A DNA stretch of 64,000 bases from NCBI GenBank assembly GCA_019059635.1, contig JAGVRJ010000007.1, positions 310,001-374,000 of the forward strand. Reading direction: 5' to 3'. The notes beneath the pieces are model-generated. The model was not told where the DNA came from, made no database searches, and saw only the letters and a list, made by a program, of their open reading frames with translations. Source of the stretch: Proales similis (lineage: Eukaryota; Rotifera; Eurotatoria; Ploima; Proalidae). The position numbers were made by a program, and so were the translations under genes. Below, piece by piece: positions 12,830 to 24,241 of this stretch. Numbering within the stretch: the first letter of the stretch is position 1; each line of letters begins with the position of its first letter.

Positions 12830-13783
12830 CTATGTAGAGCAGAGTTTGTCAAAGCCCAAATATTTTCTGTGTCGTTCGCTGATCGTGTCAAGGCTGTTGG
12901 CTTCTAGCTCCGGGTGACGCCTATTCGCAAACTCTGCCACATCAAACGGCCAGTGTCGAGTACATCCTCGGTTTAAGTAGGCGTCGAGCAGAGCCATTCG
13001 ATCTCGTTCGGTTTGCATTCGCGCTGGAGTGTAGCAGACGTAGACCAAGTGGCGCCACCTGTCCCTGTTTACCCGGTCGACTCGGGGCCGAGTCGGCGTG
13101 TGGAACGTACGCGAGTCGAAAAACACCATCGAGCCCTTGGGGCATGTAATCATCTTCCACTCGCAGCCCCTCAACTTGAACCATTCCAACTGCTCTGGTC
13201 GCTTGATTTCGAAGTGGTCGCGTTGTTTGGTGTCGATGCGGAAAAAATCGAAAAACTCGGCGTGCAGATGATTGCTGCCGGTCAAAACTGAAAGGCAAGC
13301 GTCGCCGCTTTCAATATCCTCGAGACTGATGAACGCTTGAATGCAGCACTTGGTGCGGCGTCTCGACGATTGGTCCGTGTGGAAGAAAATTTCTTTCGGA
13401 GAGAAGAACTGATCGGTCCGCTGCGGTGGCGGGAGGATGTTTATGCCGTCCAACGATGTGGTCAGCTCCTGCTCGTTCCAGACGCGACGAAATGCGTTCA
13501 CCACTCGCTCGTCTGTTTTGAGATCTAGAACAAGCTTGCTGGTCGCTAGACCGTGGCTATGCACTATGCCCACGCTGAACGGCTTCAATTTGCTCAGATC
13601 ACTTGCTGACTCGATTTGAAGCTTCTCTTTCAGATGCTTTCTGAGCTCCAGTTTGTACGTCTCGCATTCGCTTGCTGTAAACACGTCGGCCAATACTGCC
13701 ACGCCGTGCTCGTCCAGCGTCTGATTGAGATTCTCCAGTGAGCACAATTCGCTCCATTCACTCGGCTTGAAAATGCTGTCCAT
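12830..13783 (-). CDS. Phytanoyl-CoA dioxygenase (PhyH) family Fe(II)/2-oxoglutarate oxygenase
   Basis: Single-exon gene of 317 aa with an ATG start and short 3' UTR. The jelly-roll oxygenase signature is complete. The HxD motif is FFHTDQSS (His135, Asp137), the distal iron ligand is in DSRTFHTP (His228), and Arg in TRPR just after is the expected 2-oxoglutarate carboxylate ligand. Between them stands GDACLSVLTGSNHLHAEF, the usual loop of PhyH proteins. There is no signal peptide or peroxisomal targeting tripeptide (it ends LCST), so the human phytanic acid role should not be assumed. The substrate is unknown. The protein recalls PhyH-like oxygenases of bacteria and protists as much as animal PHYH, and it is the longest gene here without an intron apart from lgl's large exon. 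Confidence 0.88.
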   Translation of the reverse strand: MDSIFKPSEWSELCSLENLNQTLDEHGVAVLADVFTASECETYKLELRKHLKEKLQIESASDLSKLKPFSVGIVHSHGLATSKLVLDLKTDERVVNAFRRVWNEQELTTSLDGINILPPPQRTDQFFSPKEIFFHTDQSSRRRTKCCIQAFISLEDIESGDACLSVLTGSNHLHAEFFDFFRIDTKQRDHFEIKRPEQLEWFKLRGCEWKMITCPKGSMVFFDSRTFHTPTRPRVDRVNRDRWRHLVYVCYTPARMQTERDRMALLDAYLNRGCTRHWPFDVAEFANRRHPELEANSLDTISERHRKYLGFDKLCST

Positions 13784-14071
13784 TTTATTGAATTTTCAAC
13801 TTTTATTCAAATGTTGAACCTGAGTCTGAATCGTCTCGTCATTTTTTTTGTTCATTTTAAACACATCGTCGAGCGAAAAAGAAAATTTCACAATCAAATG
13901 AAATGAATGTTTCACGCGCGCATTCAAAGGCGCGATCAAGATAGATGTGCAATTTTGCTATTCACGGCAAGGACGGTGCACCATGACGACGGCGACCAAG
14001 AATAATTACCGCCTTGGTCTGTCGACTGGGCATATGCGGCCTTCAAAGTGGACTCGCATTTCTAGAGTGAA

Positions 14072-14998
14072 ATGTTCTCGTCGGATCAGCGATCGGCGAC
14101 AGGCAGCGCGCTACACAATTGCTTTCAAGCGGCGCTTGAAATAGATTATTTCAAGCAGAAGTTGACTCATTTCTACAAAGAGAACAAACGACTTGAGTCA
14201 GAACTGGCATATTTGACGAGTCAAAACGAACAGCTGAAACAAGCCGTGAAGCAATCTAAAAAAGAGCCAGAAAGAGCCCAAGTAAAAGAGGCCAGCAGCC
14301 AAACAGACCGAGTCAAAGAGGCCGTTAGTCGGATACCCGTGGCCAAGGTGACCAACACCGTCTGGCAGTGTTCAGCCTGCTGCTCCAAACCGATCTCGTC
14401 TCCTACATCGACGTTCGACAAAAACCAGTTCGATCTGAAGAACAGAGTAAGCCACTTGTTCAAGTGCTGGCGTTTTAAATGTTCTCAAGCCGTTTTTTAG
14501 AAAAGTTATGCCAAACTGTGCGAAATGCAGCACAGTCTGCTCAAAAAGTACGAGGAAGAGGTGAACGCGAACACGGTGAAACAAGACCTGATAAACCACA
14601 TGAAAGTAGAAATCGACTCGCTCGGATCGGAGGTTAGCGAACTACAGCAGGAGCTTATCAAAGCCCGAACGAGAATAAAAGAGCTCGAGTCGATCGAGGC
14701 CGAGCACAAGAGCTTGATTATTGAACACGAAGCGCTCAAGCTGAAACACAATGACGAGGACAAGTTGACGCACGAGTTTTTCGAGCAATTCGAGCAGCTG
14801 AAAGAGAGAAACTCGGAACTGGAACGAGTGAACCGAAGCTATGAGCAGCAGCTAATGAACAAGCCGGACCGGAGCGGTCAAGTGAGACCAACTCGCCGCG
14901 TCAAATTCAGCCAAGAGGTCGGCGAACAGTCAGAAGACGAGCTCGATCAACTCTTGCAAATGATCGAGGCCAAGTACGGCAATCTGGACGCCTACTAA
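14072..14998 (+). CDS. Unrecognised coiled-coil protein, two exons
   Basis: join(14072..14446,14501..14998), 290 aa. The first intron uses AACAGA|GTAAGC and TTTTTTAG and keeps phase 0. Residues about 20-60 and 125-260 are heptad-rich, strongly charged coiled coils (for example ELQQELIKARTRIKELESIEAEH). Between them a short Cys-containing segment, WQCSACCSKPI, could bind metal but lacks a second CxxC. The C-terminus is basic then acidic (RRVKFSQEV, EDELDQLLQMIEAKYG). AATAAA at 15008 follows the stop closely. I do not recognise the family; a centrosomal, kinetochore or vesicle-tether role would be a guess. The start at 14072 is the first ATG of the open frame. Confidence 0.75.
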
Positions 14999-15007
14999 CT
15001 AGGCAGT

Positions 15008-15013
15008 AATAAA
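15008..15013 (+). terminator. Poly(A) signal of the 14072-14998 gene
   Basis: AATAAA ten bases after the TAA stop codon. It overlaps the 3' region of the convergent smoothelin-like gene, whose own minus-strand AATAAA lies near 15042. Confidence 0.55.
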
Positions 15014-15232
15014 CTCTGCTTCGAACTCGGTTGTCCAGGCTTTTATTTTTTCAACTCGTGCAATACATTTCACAAATTGCTGTGCGCCGAGCAGATCGGG
15101 CACGCAAAGTAAAAACGAAAGAAAAAAAAAGAACAAAATGAGTCAGAATTAGATTGTTGAAGATGGCCTTCAGAATGAGAGGAGCTTGAAGGCCTGAAAA
15201 AAGGTTGATCAGGGTAACAGAGTGGATGCGTC

Positions 15233-17344
15233 TTAAGCGGACATTTCTTTAAATCTCTGGTAAATACTGTGCACATAAGTGAACACACATTTCCAATCGG
15301 GCGAGTCGCCCATCTCAATCATGTCGTCTACGTCCAGAAGCGCAACGATGCCCGCCTTTTGCCTAAAATTGGTTTTCTATTTAAAAAGAGCCAGAAACGA
15401 GCTGAAGAAAAAAAAACAATCTTACTCGGCCAGACTGAACGCAAGCTGGAAATTGAAGCGAGGCGTGCTCTCCTCGAGCTCTTCGTACTCAAACAGATCA
15501 GGCATGAAATGGTGCAAAAGCGCACAGAAGGCGAGACCGTTCGACCAAGACGACGTGAAGTTGGTGATGTTCACATTCGGATAGTCCTGGGTGCATTTGC
15601 GGCACCATCTGATGAGGGCTTCGCGCGCACTCGACGCATTCGTCCTAGCTCGGCTGTTGTAGATCAACTTTGGCCTATTGTCGTCAGAGAAACGAGCGCC
15701 TGTCTCGCTGCTCTTGGTCTGTTGCTTAAGTTTAGAAGGCAGGACACAGGAGCTGCTGTCAACTTTAATCGCCGGCTGATCTACACGAGTGGAAATGGCC
15801 GTGTAGAGGGCGTCGCTCTCGATCAGCTTGCCTTCATGATGTTTATTTATGGACGAAGAAGACGAGGAGCGCGACGAAGAGAGCTCGGGCGATTTGGACT
15901 TTTCATTGGCAGCGGCCGAAGACGATGACGATGTTGTCGACGAGCTGAGCGACGACGAGGACGGCACTTTGCGCAGAATAGACTTTAATTGAGCGCTCGA
16001 GCTGCTCTTGCATTTCACTTCGATTTTGTGCTCCACATAATGGCAGTCGGCCTCGTTTACAATCTCCTCCAGTTTCCTATAGTCCGAGGCGGTGGAAAAC
16101 AAGCCGGTGCCGATCGGCGGTGGCGGCTGGCTTGACAATCGACTTGGCATGTTGTCTTCACTCTTGCTCTTGCTCAGCTCATCCGATGCGACCAAGTCAT
16201 TTCGCAAGTAAACGCTGGCAATCATTCGTCCGTCACAGGACGAAGAGCTCGTCGACGGTGTGGGCGGTGGTGTCGACTCGTTAGAAGTTGCATTCTGGCT
16301 ACTCTCGGCCGTCTGACTGCTGCTCGCGTTGCGGTTGAAAAAGTTTATAATGTCGGCGATCGAGTTCTTCTTGGCGCCGATTCGGTGTGAACCGTGTTGG
16401 GCCGGCGCCGTACCAAGCAGCTGAGTGCCGCACTCGTTTGGTATCGAGATTGAGGTAACAATTGATGAGGAAGAGCTGGACATTGGCCGACACGCCAGGC
16501 TCTCGAAGCAAAGACGAGCCTGTTTTACGCTCAGGGAGCCGGTCAACTCGCGATTGTCGTTCACTGCCCACAGACTCTGTGTTCGCTGAGTTTGATGCAT
16601 TTCGATCCAGTTGTCAGCGACCGACGATTGACTTGTGCTACTGCCGCGTTTACTGTTTTTACTGCTTCCAGCTGCTTGTTGTTGTTGTTGTTGTGCTGCT
16701 GACGACGACCACGACGTTGTATCAGTGTTACTTTGGCTATTAAAACTCTCGATTATTTGCCTAATATTCGCATTCACGCTGCTTTTCGTTCTAGTCTCGA
16801 ATTTGTTTGACTGGAGCGACGAACGACGACCAAACGACGAGTCGACTGTTTGCGTCGCTTGATCGGCTATTTTCTTTCGCTGTTGGTTTCTTGACGATGG
16901 CGACGACGACGACGACGACACAAACGCATTTAGATTGCAATTTAGTTTATCGACACCGGTCGCCGGTGTCGCCCGATGCATTTGTGACGCGTTTACATGC
17001 TGAGTAATTGAATTGGTTGCGGCCAAGTTCAAACGTGCATTATTCTTCACTCTGCCAGACTCGTCACAAATTGCGGGCTCGCTTGATCGCACAATAGGCT
17101 CGAACAATGCGCGCGTTTTGGCCACCATTCCTGTCAAGCGCCTCGTCTCCTCGTTGCTCATTGTGTAACGATTTGACGTTGACTGCTCTCTCGATGCTGC
17201 CCTAAGCCAGTCAAGCTCAGCTGATATGCAACTGCCGCTGGCGTTTTTCAGTGAGCTGATTTGCTGACGCTGATCTGCTTGTTGTGGGTGAAGTTGATTA
17301 TTGTGAGCGTGATGTGGCTCGCCAACTTGAATATTTAAGCGCAT
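15233..17344 (-). CDS. Smoothelin-type calponin-homology (CH) domain protein
   Basis: complement(join(15233..15362,15426..17344)), 682 aa from the first ATG (17344). The frame is open further upstream to 17416 without an ATG, so another 5' exon is possible. The first 570 residues are low-complexity (Ser, Gln, Asn) with poly-Ser runs and no clear fold. The C-terminus is one CH domain: ALIRWCRKCTQDYPNVNITNFTSSWSNG, LAFCALLHHFMPDLFEY, FNFQLAFSLAE, then across a phase-2 intron KAGIVALLDVDDMIEMGDSPDWKCVFTYVHSIYQRF. Placement of a single type-2 CH domain at the extreme C-terminus matches smoothelin and smoothelin-like proteins, which bind actin or tropomyosin. Cytospin is the main alternative, but CVFTYV favours smoothelin. 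Confidence 0.83.
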
Positions 17345-19710
17345 TTTTGGGCAAATTTGCTTGCTAGATTGAGATTTATTGTTCGTTTGTCCAAACGCCC
17401 CTTTTCTCGTTCCCAAGCTTGTACGCTCGCTCGCTTGCTTGCTTGCTTACTTGCTTAGTTTCTTAATTTTTCTTCTTCTTCTTCTTTCTACTCCTTTTGC
17501 TCGTTTTGTCGCCTCTTTTCTAAACAAATATGCGACCTAGAGAATACAGAGTAGCGCATAAGCGAGCGGCAAACCATTCGTGGCGTTGAGAAAACAATAG
17601 AGAAAAGCGACAGATACCCAATGAGAGCGAGAGACAAAGCTTATCCAAAAGTGTTTTCTGAGCCGTGGCTAATTTAAATGCGAAATCTTCCTTTTCCTCT
17701 GAGTCGATGATGCGCTCAGAGCGTTTCAGAAACGCAGGCGAAATATACAAATTCAAGTCACAAGCCGGAGCAAAGATGCGCCCAGTCGAGCTCAAGACTC
17801 AACTTGTGCGCATAGTCAAAGCCGGGCCATGATCGCGGTCATTTGAAGCTCTGAAATTGGCCCTGCTTTGGTCGATCGGACGATTAAGTACATGGCTAGT
17901 AAGCGTGCACACACATACGCTGCAAACTTAGAAGGGCGAAATAGATAAACGTTGAATAGAGCGGTGCATGCAGCTTGAATAGGCCGCCGCCGCCTCTGTC
18001 TTGAGAGGTCGGACGTGGCGTCTGGACGCTGTAATGGCATTTGAAAAAAATTATTATTGCAATAAGGTCACGCGGCCAGGCCGATTGAAAGAGTTTAGAG
18101 ACTCGAGTCAAGAATAGGCGAGATCGTCCATTGAACAAGATCAACGAGATCCGCCAGGAAAGCGAACCAAAGAGAGACAAATGAAACAGAAATTTAATAA
18201 AAGTAAAAGCGAGTGCAGTTTGGCTCCTCATAAGGCTGCGATCGTAGAGTGGGCGGGTGAGGCAAACACGGTCACTCTCTGTCAGCCAGTCGGAGTCGGT
18301 CGGTCGGTCTCGAATACAATTTGGCGCAAATATTTTGGCGGACTAGCATTTGAATGATTAATGGAAAATATTGACTTATGAGCGACTTAATAAATATACG
18401 ATGAAGACCACGAAGAAGAGAGAGGCAAGCAAGCGGCCTAGCTTGTTTACGTTGCAAGTCACGTCCAAACGATGAATATCTAGCCAACTGAGACATGAAC
18501 GTTTGCATGTTAAATAAGTGCCTTTTCTAATCTGAAGCAAACGCGCTAATGGGTCTATGATCAAATCCGAACGAGCTAAACTCTGTTTGAGTAATGAGAA
18601 TCGATTTGAATCGCGGGGGTTAATCTCACCGGCCACATTCGCGACTGCACACCATGTCCCTCTCAATTTGTCCCCTTCACTCCCCAAACTTTCAAATGTG
18701 CGCCTCTCTGATTGCAAAAGATTTATGAAGCCGGCCGAGTGGAGTGGTCTATTGGCCACGTAATAAGCGTGCAAATTAGCGCATCACGACTTGAAGCGCA
18801 CAAGAGAACATGGATCGCACATGAGCAAAGAGAGAGAGAGAGAGAGGGAGGGAGTTGCCCAGACGATGCGGTCATTATTTCTCAATTGAGTCTGGAGCTC
18901 GATTATTTACTTGAGCTTAGACCTATTGTTCTTATCCGCGTCAAGCCAGGACATCTTGCCCCTCTCTCTTGATCTATCTTTTTATTCCTCAGTTCGGCTT
19001 TTTGGCTCGTGTCACTAATCCTCTTGCGCAGATTAGACACGCAATGATCTCTGCAGGCCGAGCGCTTTGGCCCCGCGACGAGCTCTAATTGCTTGACTGT
19101 TTGACGATTCGAAGCGAAGAAATTCACTTGTTGACCAAGAGAAAAGAATTTCCAAAGTAAAATGCAAACACCCGGCTAAAGAGAGATCAGTTAACGAGCT
19201 ACTCTGACTTGAACACGCTGTTCAGAGGAAGAGAGAGAGGAGTGCACACACTTGAAATCAGGTCGTTTGGTGTGTGCTGGGGGTCAACGTGACGGACATT
19301 ATCGTTTACAAAGCGTTTAAGAGTACATTCGATAAGCAGAAAAATGAGTGATGCCGCGCATTGAACTCAAAAAGGCCGGTCAGAGGCCGACTCGATGCTT
19401 TTAGCTCTTTGCCGTCTCTCCTGACCTCTCCCCTAAGCCGGCCTCCTCTCCTCTCTGTCTATTCATTTACTCCATCTCTCTCTCTCTTTCGTGCGTCTAC
19501 TCGTTTAGTTGTTGGTTTAATTTCTCGCCACGGGAATAAATGACCTGTAGATGTTAATTGCGAGTCGATTTTCAAGCACAATCGTCTCCTCAATTGTCGC
19601 ACTCTGCGCCCAATTTCGATTACAAACGGCTTCCCGCTTACATTTACACTCGAAATAATTCGCACGAATCTGAAAAGTGATCCGCTCGTTCATCCACATC
19701 CAAAATGCAA

Positions 19711-19762
<52 letters not shown>

Positions 19763-20924
19763 CGAACGAAAACAAATGCGAATGGACGAAAAATAAAAAG
19801 CCAGACCCGAAAACGATATTCGCCTAAATAAATCCTAAAAAAATTGGAAATAGACGAAGGAAAAGAGAAAGACAGACACACACACCAAGAGACGCTTGGC
19901 CAGAGGGCATGTGAGCCAAAAGAGTGAGGTGGACATTTAGAGAGCTGCGTGTCGGGCGGTTGGAAAAAAGGAAATGAAAATTAGAATGGACTGCGAGTGA
20001 GTTGGACAGTAGAGGATAAAAGGATTGAATTTCAATTTTGATTATCATCATCGCAGCATGCTTGTCGGGCCAAACTGATAGAGTGCAGCGACTATTAAGC
20101 CCTTTTAGAGCCGGACCGATGCCTATTTAAGTGTTCATGGGTCGGTCCAATTAAAATCGCGAACAGGGATAAAGAGAGCGCGATAGAGAGAGAGAAAGGG
20201 CGAAGAAATGGCCATGTATTGGTAAATATTTTCGTTTACCTATTCATTAAAAATAAATGCCCGAAATTTGCCGGCTCGTTCCATTCTGCTCTTGTTTATA
20301 TTCATTCATTCGTAGTGAGGTGGTGGTGGATGGTCTGAACGATTGGCTGACTGGACGTCGTTCGCAAACTTATTTGCTTGTCTTGTTTTCTTGTACTTTC
20401 AAATTGTTATCTCTGGCCCCTATGACGACGACGACGACGGCGGCGATGATGACGATTATGATGACAAAGATGATGAAAAAATATTTGAGCATCAAATGAC
20501 AAGCGAAACATTGTGTCCGAGTCTAATTGATATGTTAGACAATAAAGTTTATGTTCCACTCTGACAACTTTCAATTAGAATAGCTGCGTGCTATGCGGGC
20601 TAGTCGATCCCCGTCATTTGTGAGCGAGCACCAGCCATGCCGTCGCCCAACAAGAATTTTTCGACAAACGAATTCTTTCTACATATTTCATTTCGCCTTT
20701 GCAACCTCCCTCCCTCTCTCTTCGACCCTTGTTCGGTCTCAGTCTTCTCTACCAACCTCCCTCTCTCTCAGTCTGCCAGTCTCTCTCTCTCAGTCTACCA
20801 TTTGCTTGTGTCTCTAATAAATTTGATAATAATGATCATCGCTCCCATTTTACTCATCCGACTAAAATTCAATTTAGGCAAGGTGTTTAAATTTCCATTT
20901 AGATGAGCGCTTTTGTAAAACTTT
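17345..20924. other. 3.6-kb region without recognised genes
   Basis: Between the smoothelin-like start and the CCDC113 3' end. It contains pyrimidine and GA runs (18830-18845, 20752-20796), the AC microsatellite at 19715-19760 and a GAC/GAT run at 20423-20475. Open frames are short, begin at TTG and match nothing I know. Upstream promoter or 5' exons of the smoothelin-like gene may lie at its left end. Confidence 0.5.
19715..19760. repeat. (AC)n microsatellite
   Basis: An uninterrupted run of 23 AC dinucleotides, the longest perfect dinucleotide repeat in the window. Confidence 0.95.
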
Positions 20925-20930
20925 TTTATT
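20925..20930 (-). terminator. Poly(A) signal of CCDC113
   Basis: AATAAA on the minus strand about 110 bp after the CCDC113 stop codon at 21038. Confidence 0.5.
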
Positions 20931-21037
20931 CTTCTTTGATCAGCTCTTGCTTTTAGTTAAACAACAGACGACAAACGACAGAGTAAGTTTTCCCAACCAG
21001 TCCCAGTTGTCGTTGTGGAGTCGTTCATTGGCTGCGG

Positions 21038-22656
21038 TCAATAGGCGCCCGAATTTCCGACTTGTGCACTGTTCACGTGACCAGAATCGTTCATGAACTG
21101 TTGATATTGCCTCTGATGCTGCTGCTGTTGTTGCTCGTAATGCTGCGCCTGGTATTGTTGCTGCTGCTGCTGCTTTTGTTGCTGATTCGATTCCATTCCG
21201 ATCATGTTTTGTAGCTTGTTCCAGTTTTGTTTGTTTATTTTTAGCGCCATCTGAAACGGGTCTTTTGTGAGCACAAAAAGTTGAAATTTGCAGAACCACA
21301 CATACCTCGGCTATTTCGACCTTGCGCTCCCAGGTTTTGAGCTGTCGCCGCAGCTCGTAGGCAGTCTCTTCGGCACTGACGTAGTCGCTCACTTCCGGCA
21401 CTCGGTAGTTCTCCATCTGGTCTCTGACCGCCCGATTCTTGCGCTCTTCTCGACCAAACTCGCGCTCGACCACTTCGGTCTCTGAGTTCAACTTGTTCAA
21501 TATGCTCCTGCGCACTTTGATCTCGTTCAGGACCGATTCGTATTCTTTGCTCAGCTGTGACAGCTGATGCTGCAATCACAACGTTCATATTCGTCGCTCT
21601 AAACCTGAATGGCCGAGTCGCTTACCTTTCGGTTGTTGAGCACTTGGGTCACTTGACCGACCAGCTTTTTCAGCTTCACCATTTCGGCGTTTTTCTCGTC
21701 TATTTTCTCATAGAACTGTTTGTTCTCAATTTTCAGCTGCTTGAAGTCAACCTCGTGCAGCACTTCGCCGAGCTCCTCTTTCTGCAGAGCGAAATGCCTG
21801 AAATCAATGGCCAGAGTCATCAGCATTATCATCACCTACCTCTCTCAGCTGTTTTTTCAAGCGTTTTGTTTGCTTTTCCATGCCCAGGTTTTTCAGCTTC
21901 AACTTTTGGATCAACGAGTCCTTGACGAGGGCAAATGAATCAAAGCGCTGTCGGAGAATCCAGATTCGAATTTTAGTACTTGTTCTTTGATGTGCAGATC
22001 GAAAAAGCGAATCAAATTCTCGGCTCTGATCTTCTTGGTCTCCGGATTGAAGCCAGCGCGCAGAACAGAGCGAAAGAACTCGTGCATTTCAATTTTGATC
22101 TCGTTGAGTCGGAGTTCGGCCTCGCGCAGCACTGCCGTGTTGCTGTCCACGTTTTTCTCTGCCTCCTCGCTGGCCCTCTTGGCCTTCTCTCTCAGCGAAT
22201 CGATCTCCTTGGACGCGATCTCGCACTTTTGCTCCACGGTCAGTTTGATTCGAATGTCGCCCTGGGTGCTGCGCGAGCGCGAGTGCTTGCGTGATTTGCC
22301 TGCGGTCATTCCACTCGGCGCCGAGCTAAAGTCGTGCATCGAGCCAGACGGCGTTGTCGACAGACTGGACGAGGAGGCGCCCGCGCCCGTCGAGTTTATG
22401 TTCGCCTCGTTCTTTTTGTAAAACTTTTCAAAGAATGCGTTCTCCAGCGCCAGCTTCTGATTCTCTTTGCTGCCAAAACCAAGTCAGCATGCGGCCCGCA
22501 AGTCGGCATTTCTTGTCAATCAGCTTACATCATTTCTTCGATTTGAAGCTGAAGCTGCTCGTCAGTGAGCTCTTCGATTACTTGCTGCGGATGCTCCGAA
22601 GTCGACTCCTGACTGACCGAATGCGTCTCGTAGCGGTCAGACGCGTAAGAGGCCAT
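21038..22656 (-). CDS. CCDC113: CCDC113 (CFAP263) ciliary coiled-coil protein
   Basis: Six exons, 443 aa: complement(join(21038..21250,21306..21569,21626..21781,21840..21920,21980..22469,22529..22656)). The order of blocks matches CCDC113. First, ENAFFEKFYKKNE. Next, the long helix ending FRSVLRAGFNPETKKIRAENLIRFFD, then DSLIQKLKLKN. Then the signature GEVLHEVDFKQLKIENKQFYEKIDEKNAEM, split by no intron, and NSETEVVEREFGREER...QMENYRVPEVSDYV...KTWERKVEIAE. The protein is almost wholly coiled coil. CCDC113 acts with CCDC96 at the base of radial spoke 3 and at basal bodies in motile and sensory cilia. The last exon adds a Gln-rich tail absent from vertebrates, making it longer than the 377-aa human protein. 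It follows RNF25 by about 200 bp on the same strand. Confidence 0.93.
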
Positions 22657-22856
22657 TATTTCTCTCTCTCTCTCTTTGTCACTCTGCTTCTCTCGCCGTT
22701 CTGCTTTGGATAAAGTCGCAGCCCTCCAACACTCCGAGTGGGCTTTTTGCCGTTGCTAGGCAACCGATATTCATTTAAACTCAAACACTTTTCGATGACG
22801 AAATCAAATTTTATTAACAAGCAAACTCGAATCTGGTTCCGGCGTCGAACCTGAAT

Positions 22857-22862
22857 TTTATT
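22857..22862 (-). terminator. Poly(A) signal of RNF25
   Basis: AATAAA on the minus strand 20 bp after the RNF25 TGA. It supports the chosen last exon and lies 200 bp upstream of the CCDC113 ATG. Confidence 0.6.
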
Positions 22863-22881
22863 TGATACAATGCCAGCAATT

Positions 22882-23996
22882 TCAAGTTGCTCCAGCTTGC
22901 GGCTGCTGATCATCTTCACTTGGGCCGGATTGAACTTGAGTAGCCGTCTGCTTTTTGATTGGATGAGAAAATTTGCCTGAAAACGCTTCAGAATTAAGAA
23001 AAATGAATGCTTACTCTTAAACTAATGACCGGGTCCTGTTTGGTCAAGTCGATAATGCCGCCACATTTCACCTGCTTTTCGTAGACGTTCTTCATTTTGA
23101 GCTGCAGCTTTCTCATCGCGTCCGAGATCACTATAACAAGATCATTGTCCTTGGCCGGCTCGACAAAATCGAGTAATTTTTTCGACTCGAAATAGGCAAG
23201 ATCGTCCGAAGTGAACGGCACTCGACAAACTGGACAGTTCATTGGGCGCTCTTTGTGCGCTATTCGGTTTCTGATCGCTTCTTGAATCTCCTCTTCGATT
23301 TCTTGGCGACGATATCTCATGTAGTTGAGCAGACACCAAGTGTGAAAGTAATGATAGCAGCTGAGATGCGACACTTGGTCGTCCGGGTTGAAATCTGTCA
23401 AGCAAATGGAGCAGCTGCAGCATTTAGGCACATTGCCCAGTTCGCTCAGGCCGTCTTTTAGATGCTTTCATTTTGAGATGTTTAGCGGTCGTTTCCGAGC
23501 TCTGTCGCAACTTTACCTGAATCAACTCAAACAATATCGGCTCGCCTTCGCCTCGCCTGGCGATTGCTCTCACCTCGTCAAGTAATCTGTGGCCGAGTGA
23601 TGAAAGCGGCCAAGGGCAAGGCCAAGCTCAGACTTGTCCAACTTACCTTGTCCGGTCTTCGTCGATTATTCCTTTTACTTTGACCAAATCGATTTGGGGC
23701 GACTCGCTCGGGTACTTTTAAGCGAAAATTGAACGTCAACGAGACTGAACTGAGGAGCCGAATTACACTAGGGCCGAATTTAACCAGCAAATGGAGCCGA
23801 AGAGTCCGCTGGCCGGCGTCTGACTCGTCGCTATCAGGCGGATAGATGGCAAACTCGAGATGTGGCTGTTGACTAAATAAAGACAAGTGAGTCTGGCAAT
23901 GGTAGCCGGGTAAAGTTGCGCTCCGAACCCGTTCAGATCGCATTCGACAATGTCGTCTTCGTAAATCGATTTGAGTATCTCGATCTCCTCTTCCAT
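22882..23996 (-). CDS. RNF25: RNF25-like RWD-RING E3 ubiquitin ligase
   Basis: Six exons, 276 aa: complement(join(22882..22976,23023..23464,23517..23586,23647..23714,23785..23872,23929..23996)). The N-terminus is an RWD domain: EEEIEILKSIYEDDIVEC, then FAIYPPDSDES, YPSESPQIDLV and LLDEVRAIARRGEGEPILFELIQ. The RING follows: CSICLTDF, SHLSCYHYFHTWCLLNY, a long basic insertion, and MNCPVCRVPFTSDDL. After it comes CGGIIDLTKQDPVIS, the block characteristic of RNF25. Three donors are GTT-type (GTTCGG, GTTAAA, GTTTAA). The last was chosen over the nearby GTAAGC because it gives a hydrophilic tail, a TGA and an AATAAA 20 bp on. RNF25 (AO7) ubiquitylates ribosomal proteins with RNF14 on stalled ribosomes and supports NF-kB signalling. 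The second and third junctions are the least certain. Confidence 0.86.
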
Positions 23997-24174
23997 TCCT
24001 TTTCCTCGCCGCTTATCTTGTTTCAGTTGCAAATTAACAAACGTCAAACAGTCGACGAATAATTCGACACCTACATTTCACAGCTAAACTCTCAATCTCG
24101 CAATTCTCGCTCGGAAGAAAAAAACGAGCAACGATAGTCGCAAACCGTTCGAATGCGATGCAGATCTGTTTCGA

Positions 24175-24180
24175 TTTATT
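24175..24180 (-). terminator. Poly(A) signal of the ALF-like gene
   Basis: AATAAA on the minus strand about 60 bp after the TGA at 24244-24242. Confidence 0.5.
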
Positions 24181-24241
24181 CAATTAAAACAAATTTAACG
24201 TGAATGTTCATTAAATGACATTGAACGAGAGAGAAATCTGT

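Noticed and set aside
20343-20564. Short open frame with a hydrophobic start and a run of Asp (possible acidic secreted peptide)
   Set aside because: It begins at TTG with no in-frame ATG, the Asp run comes from a GAC/GAT simple repeat, and no acceptor supports it as an internal exon.
22656-22976. RNF25 frame reading through to a TAATG overlap with the CCDC113 start, suggesting a dicistronic gene
   Set aside because: This needs the GTAAGC donor at 23014. Using the GTTTAA donor at 23022 gives a hydrophilic tail, a TGA at 22882 and an AATAAA 20 bp further, and better matches RNF25 after IIDL. The overlap is then a chance open frame through GA-rich 5' UTR.
23890-23930. Uninterrupted reading through the first RNF25 intron
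   Set aside because: Reading on inserts residues that break the RWD pattern; the GTTCGG to TTATTTAG intron restores it in phase.
24001-24047. Longer RNF25 start at 24047
   Set aside because: That start is TTG. The ATG at 23996 gives the normal RWD opening and leaves a sensible 5' UTR.
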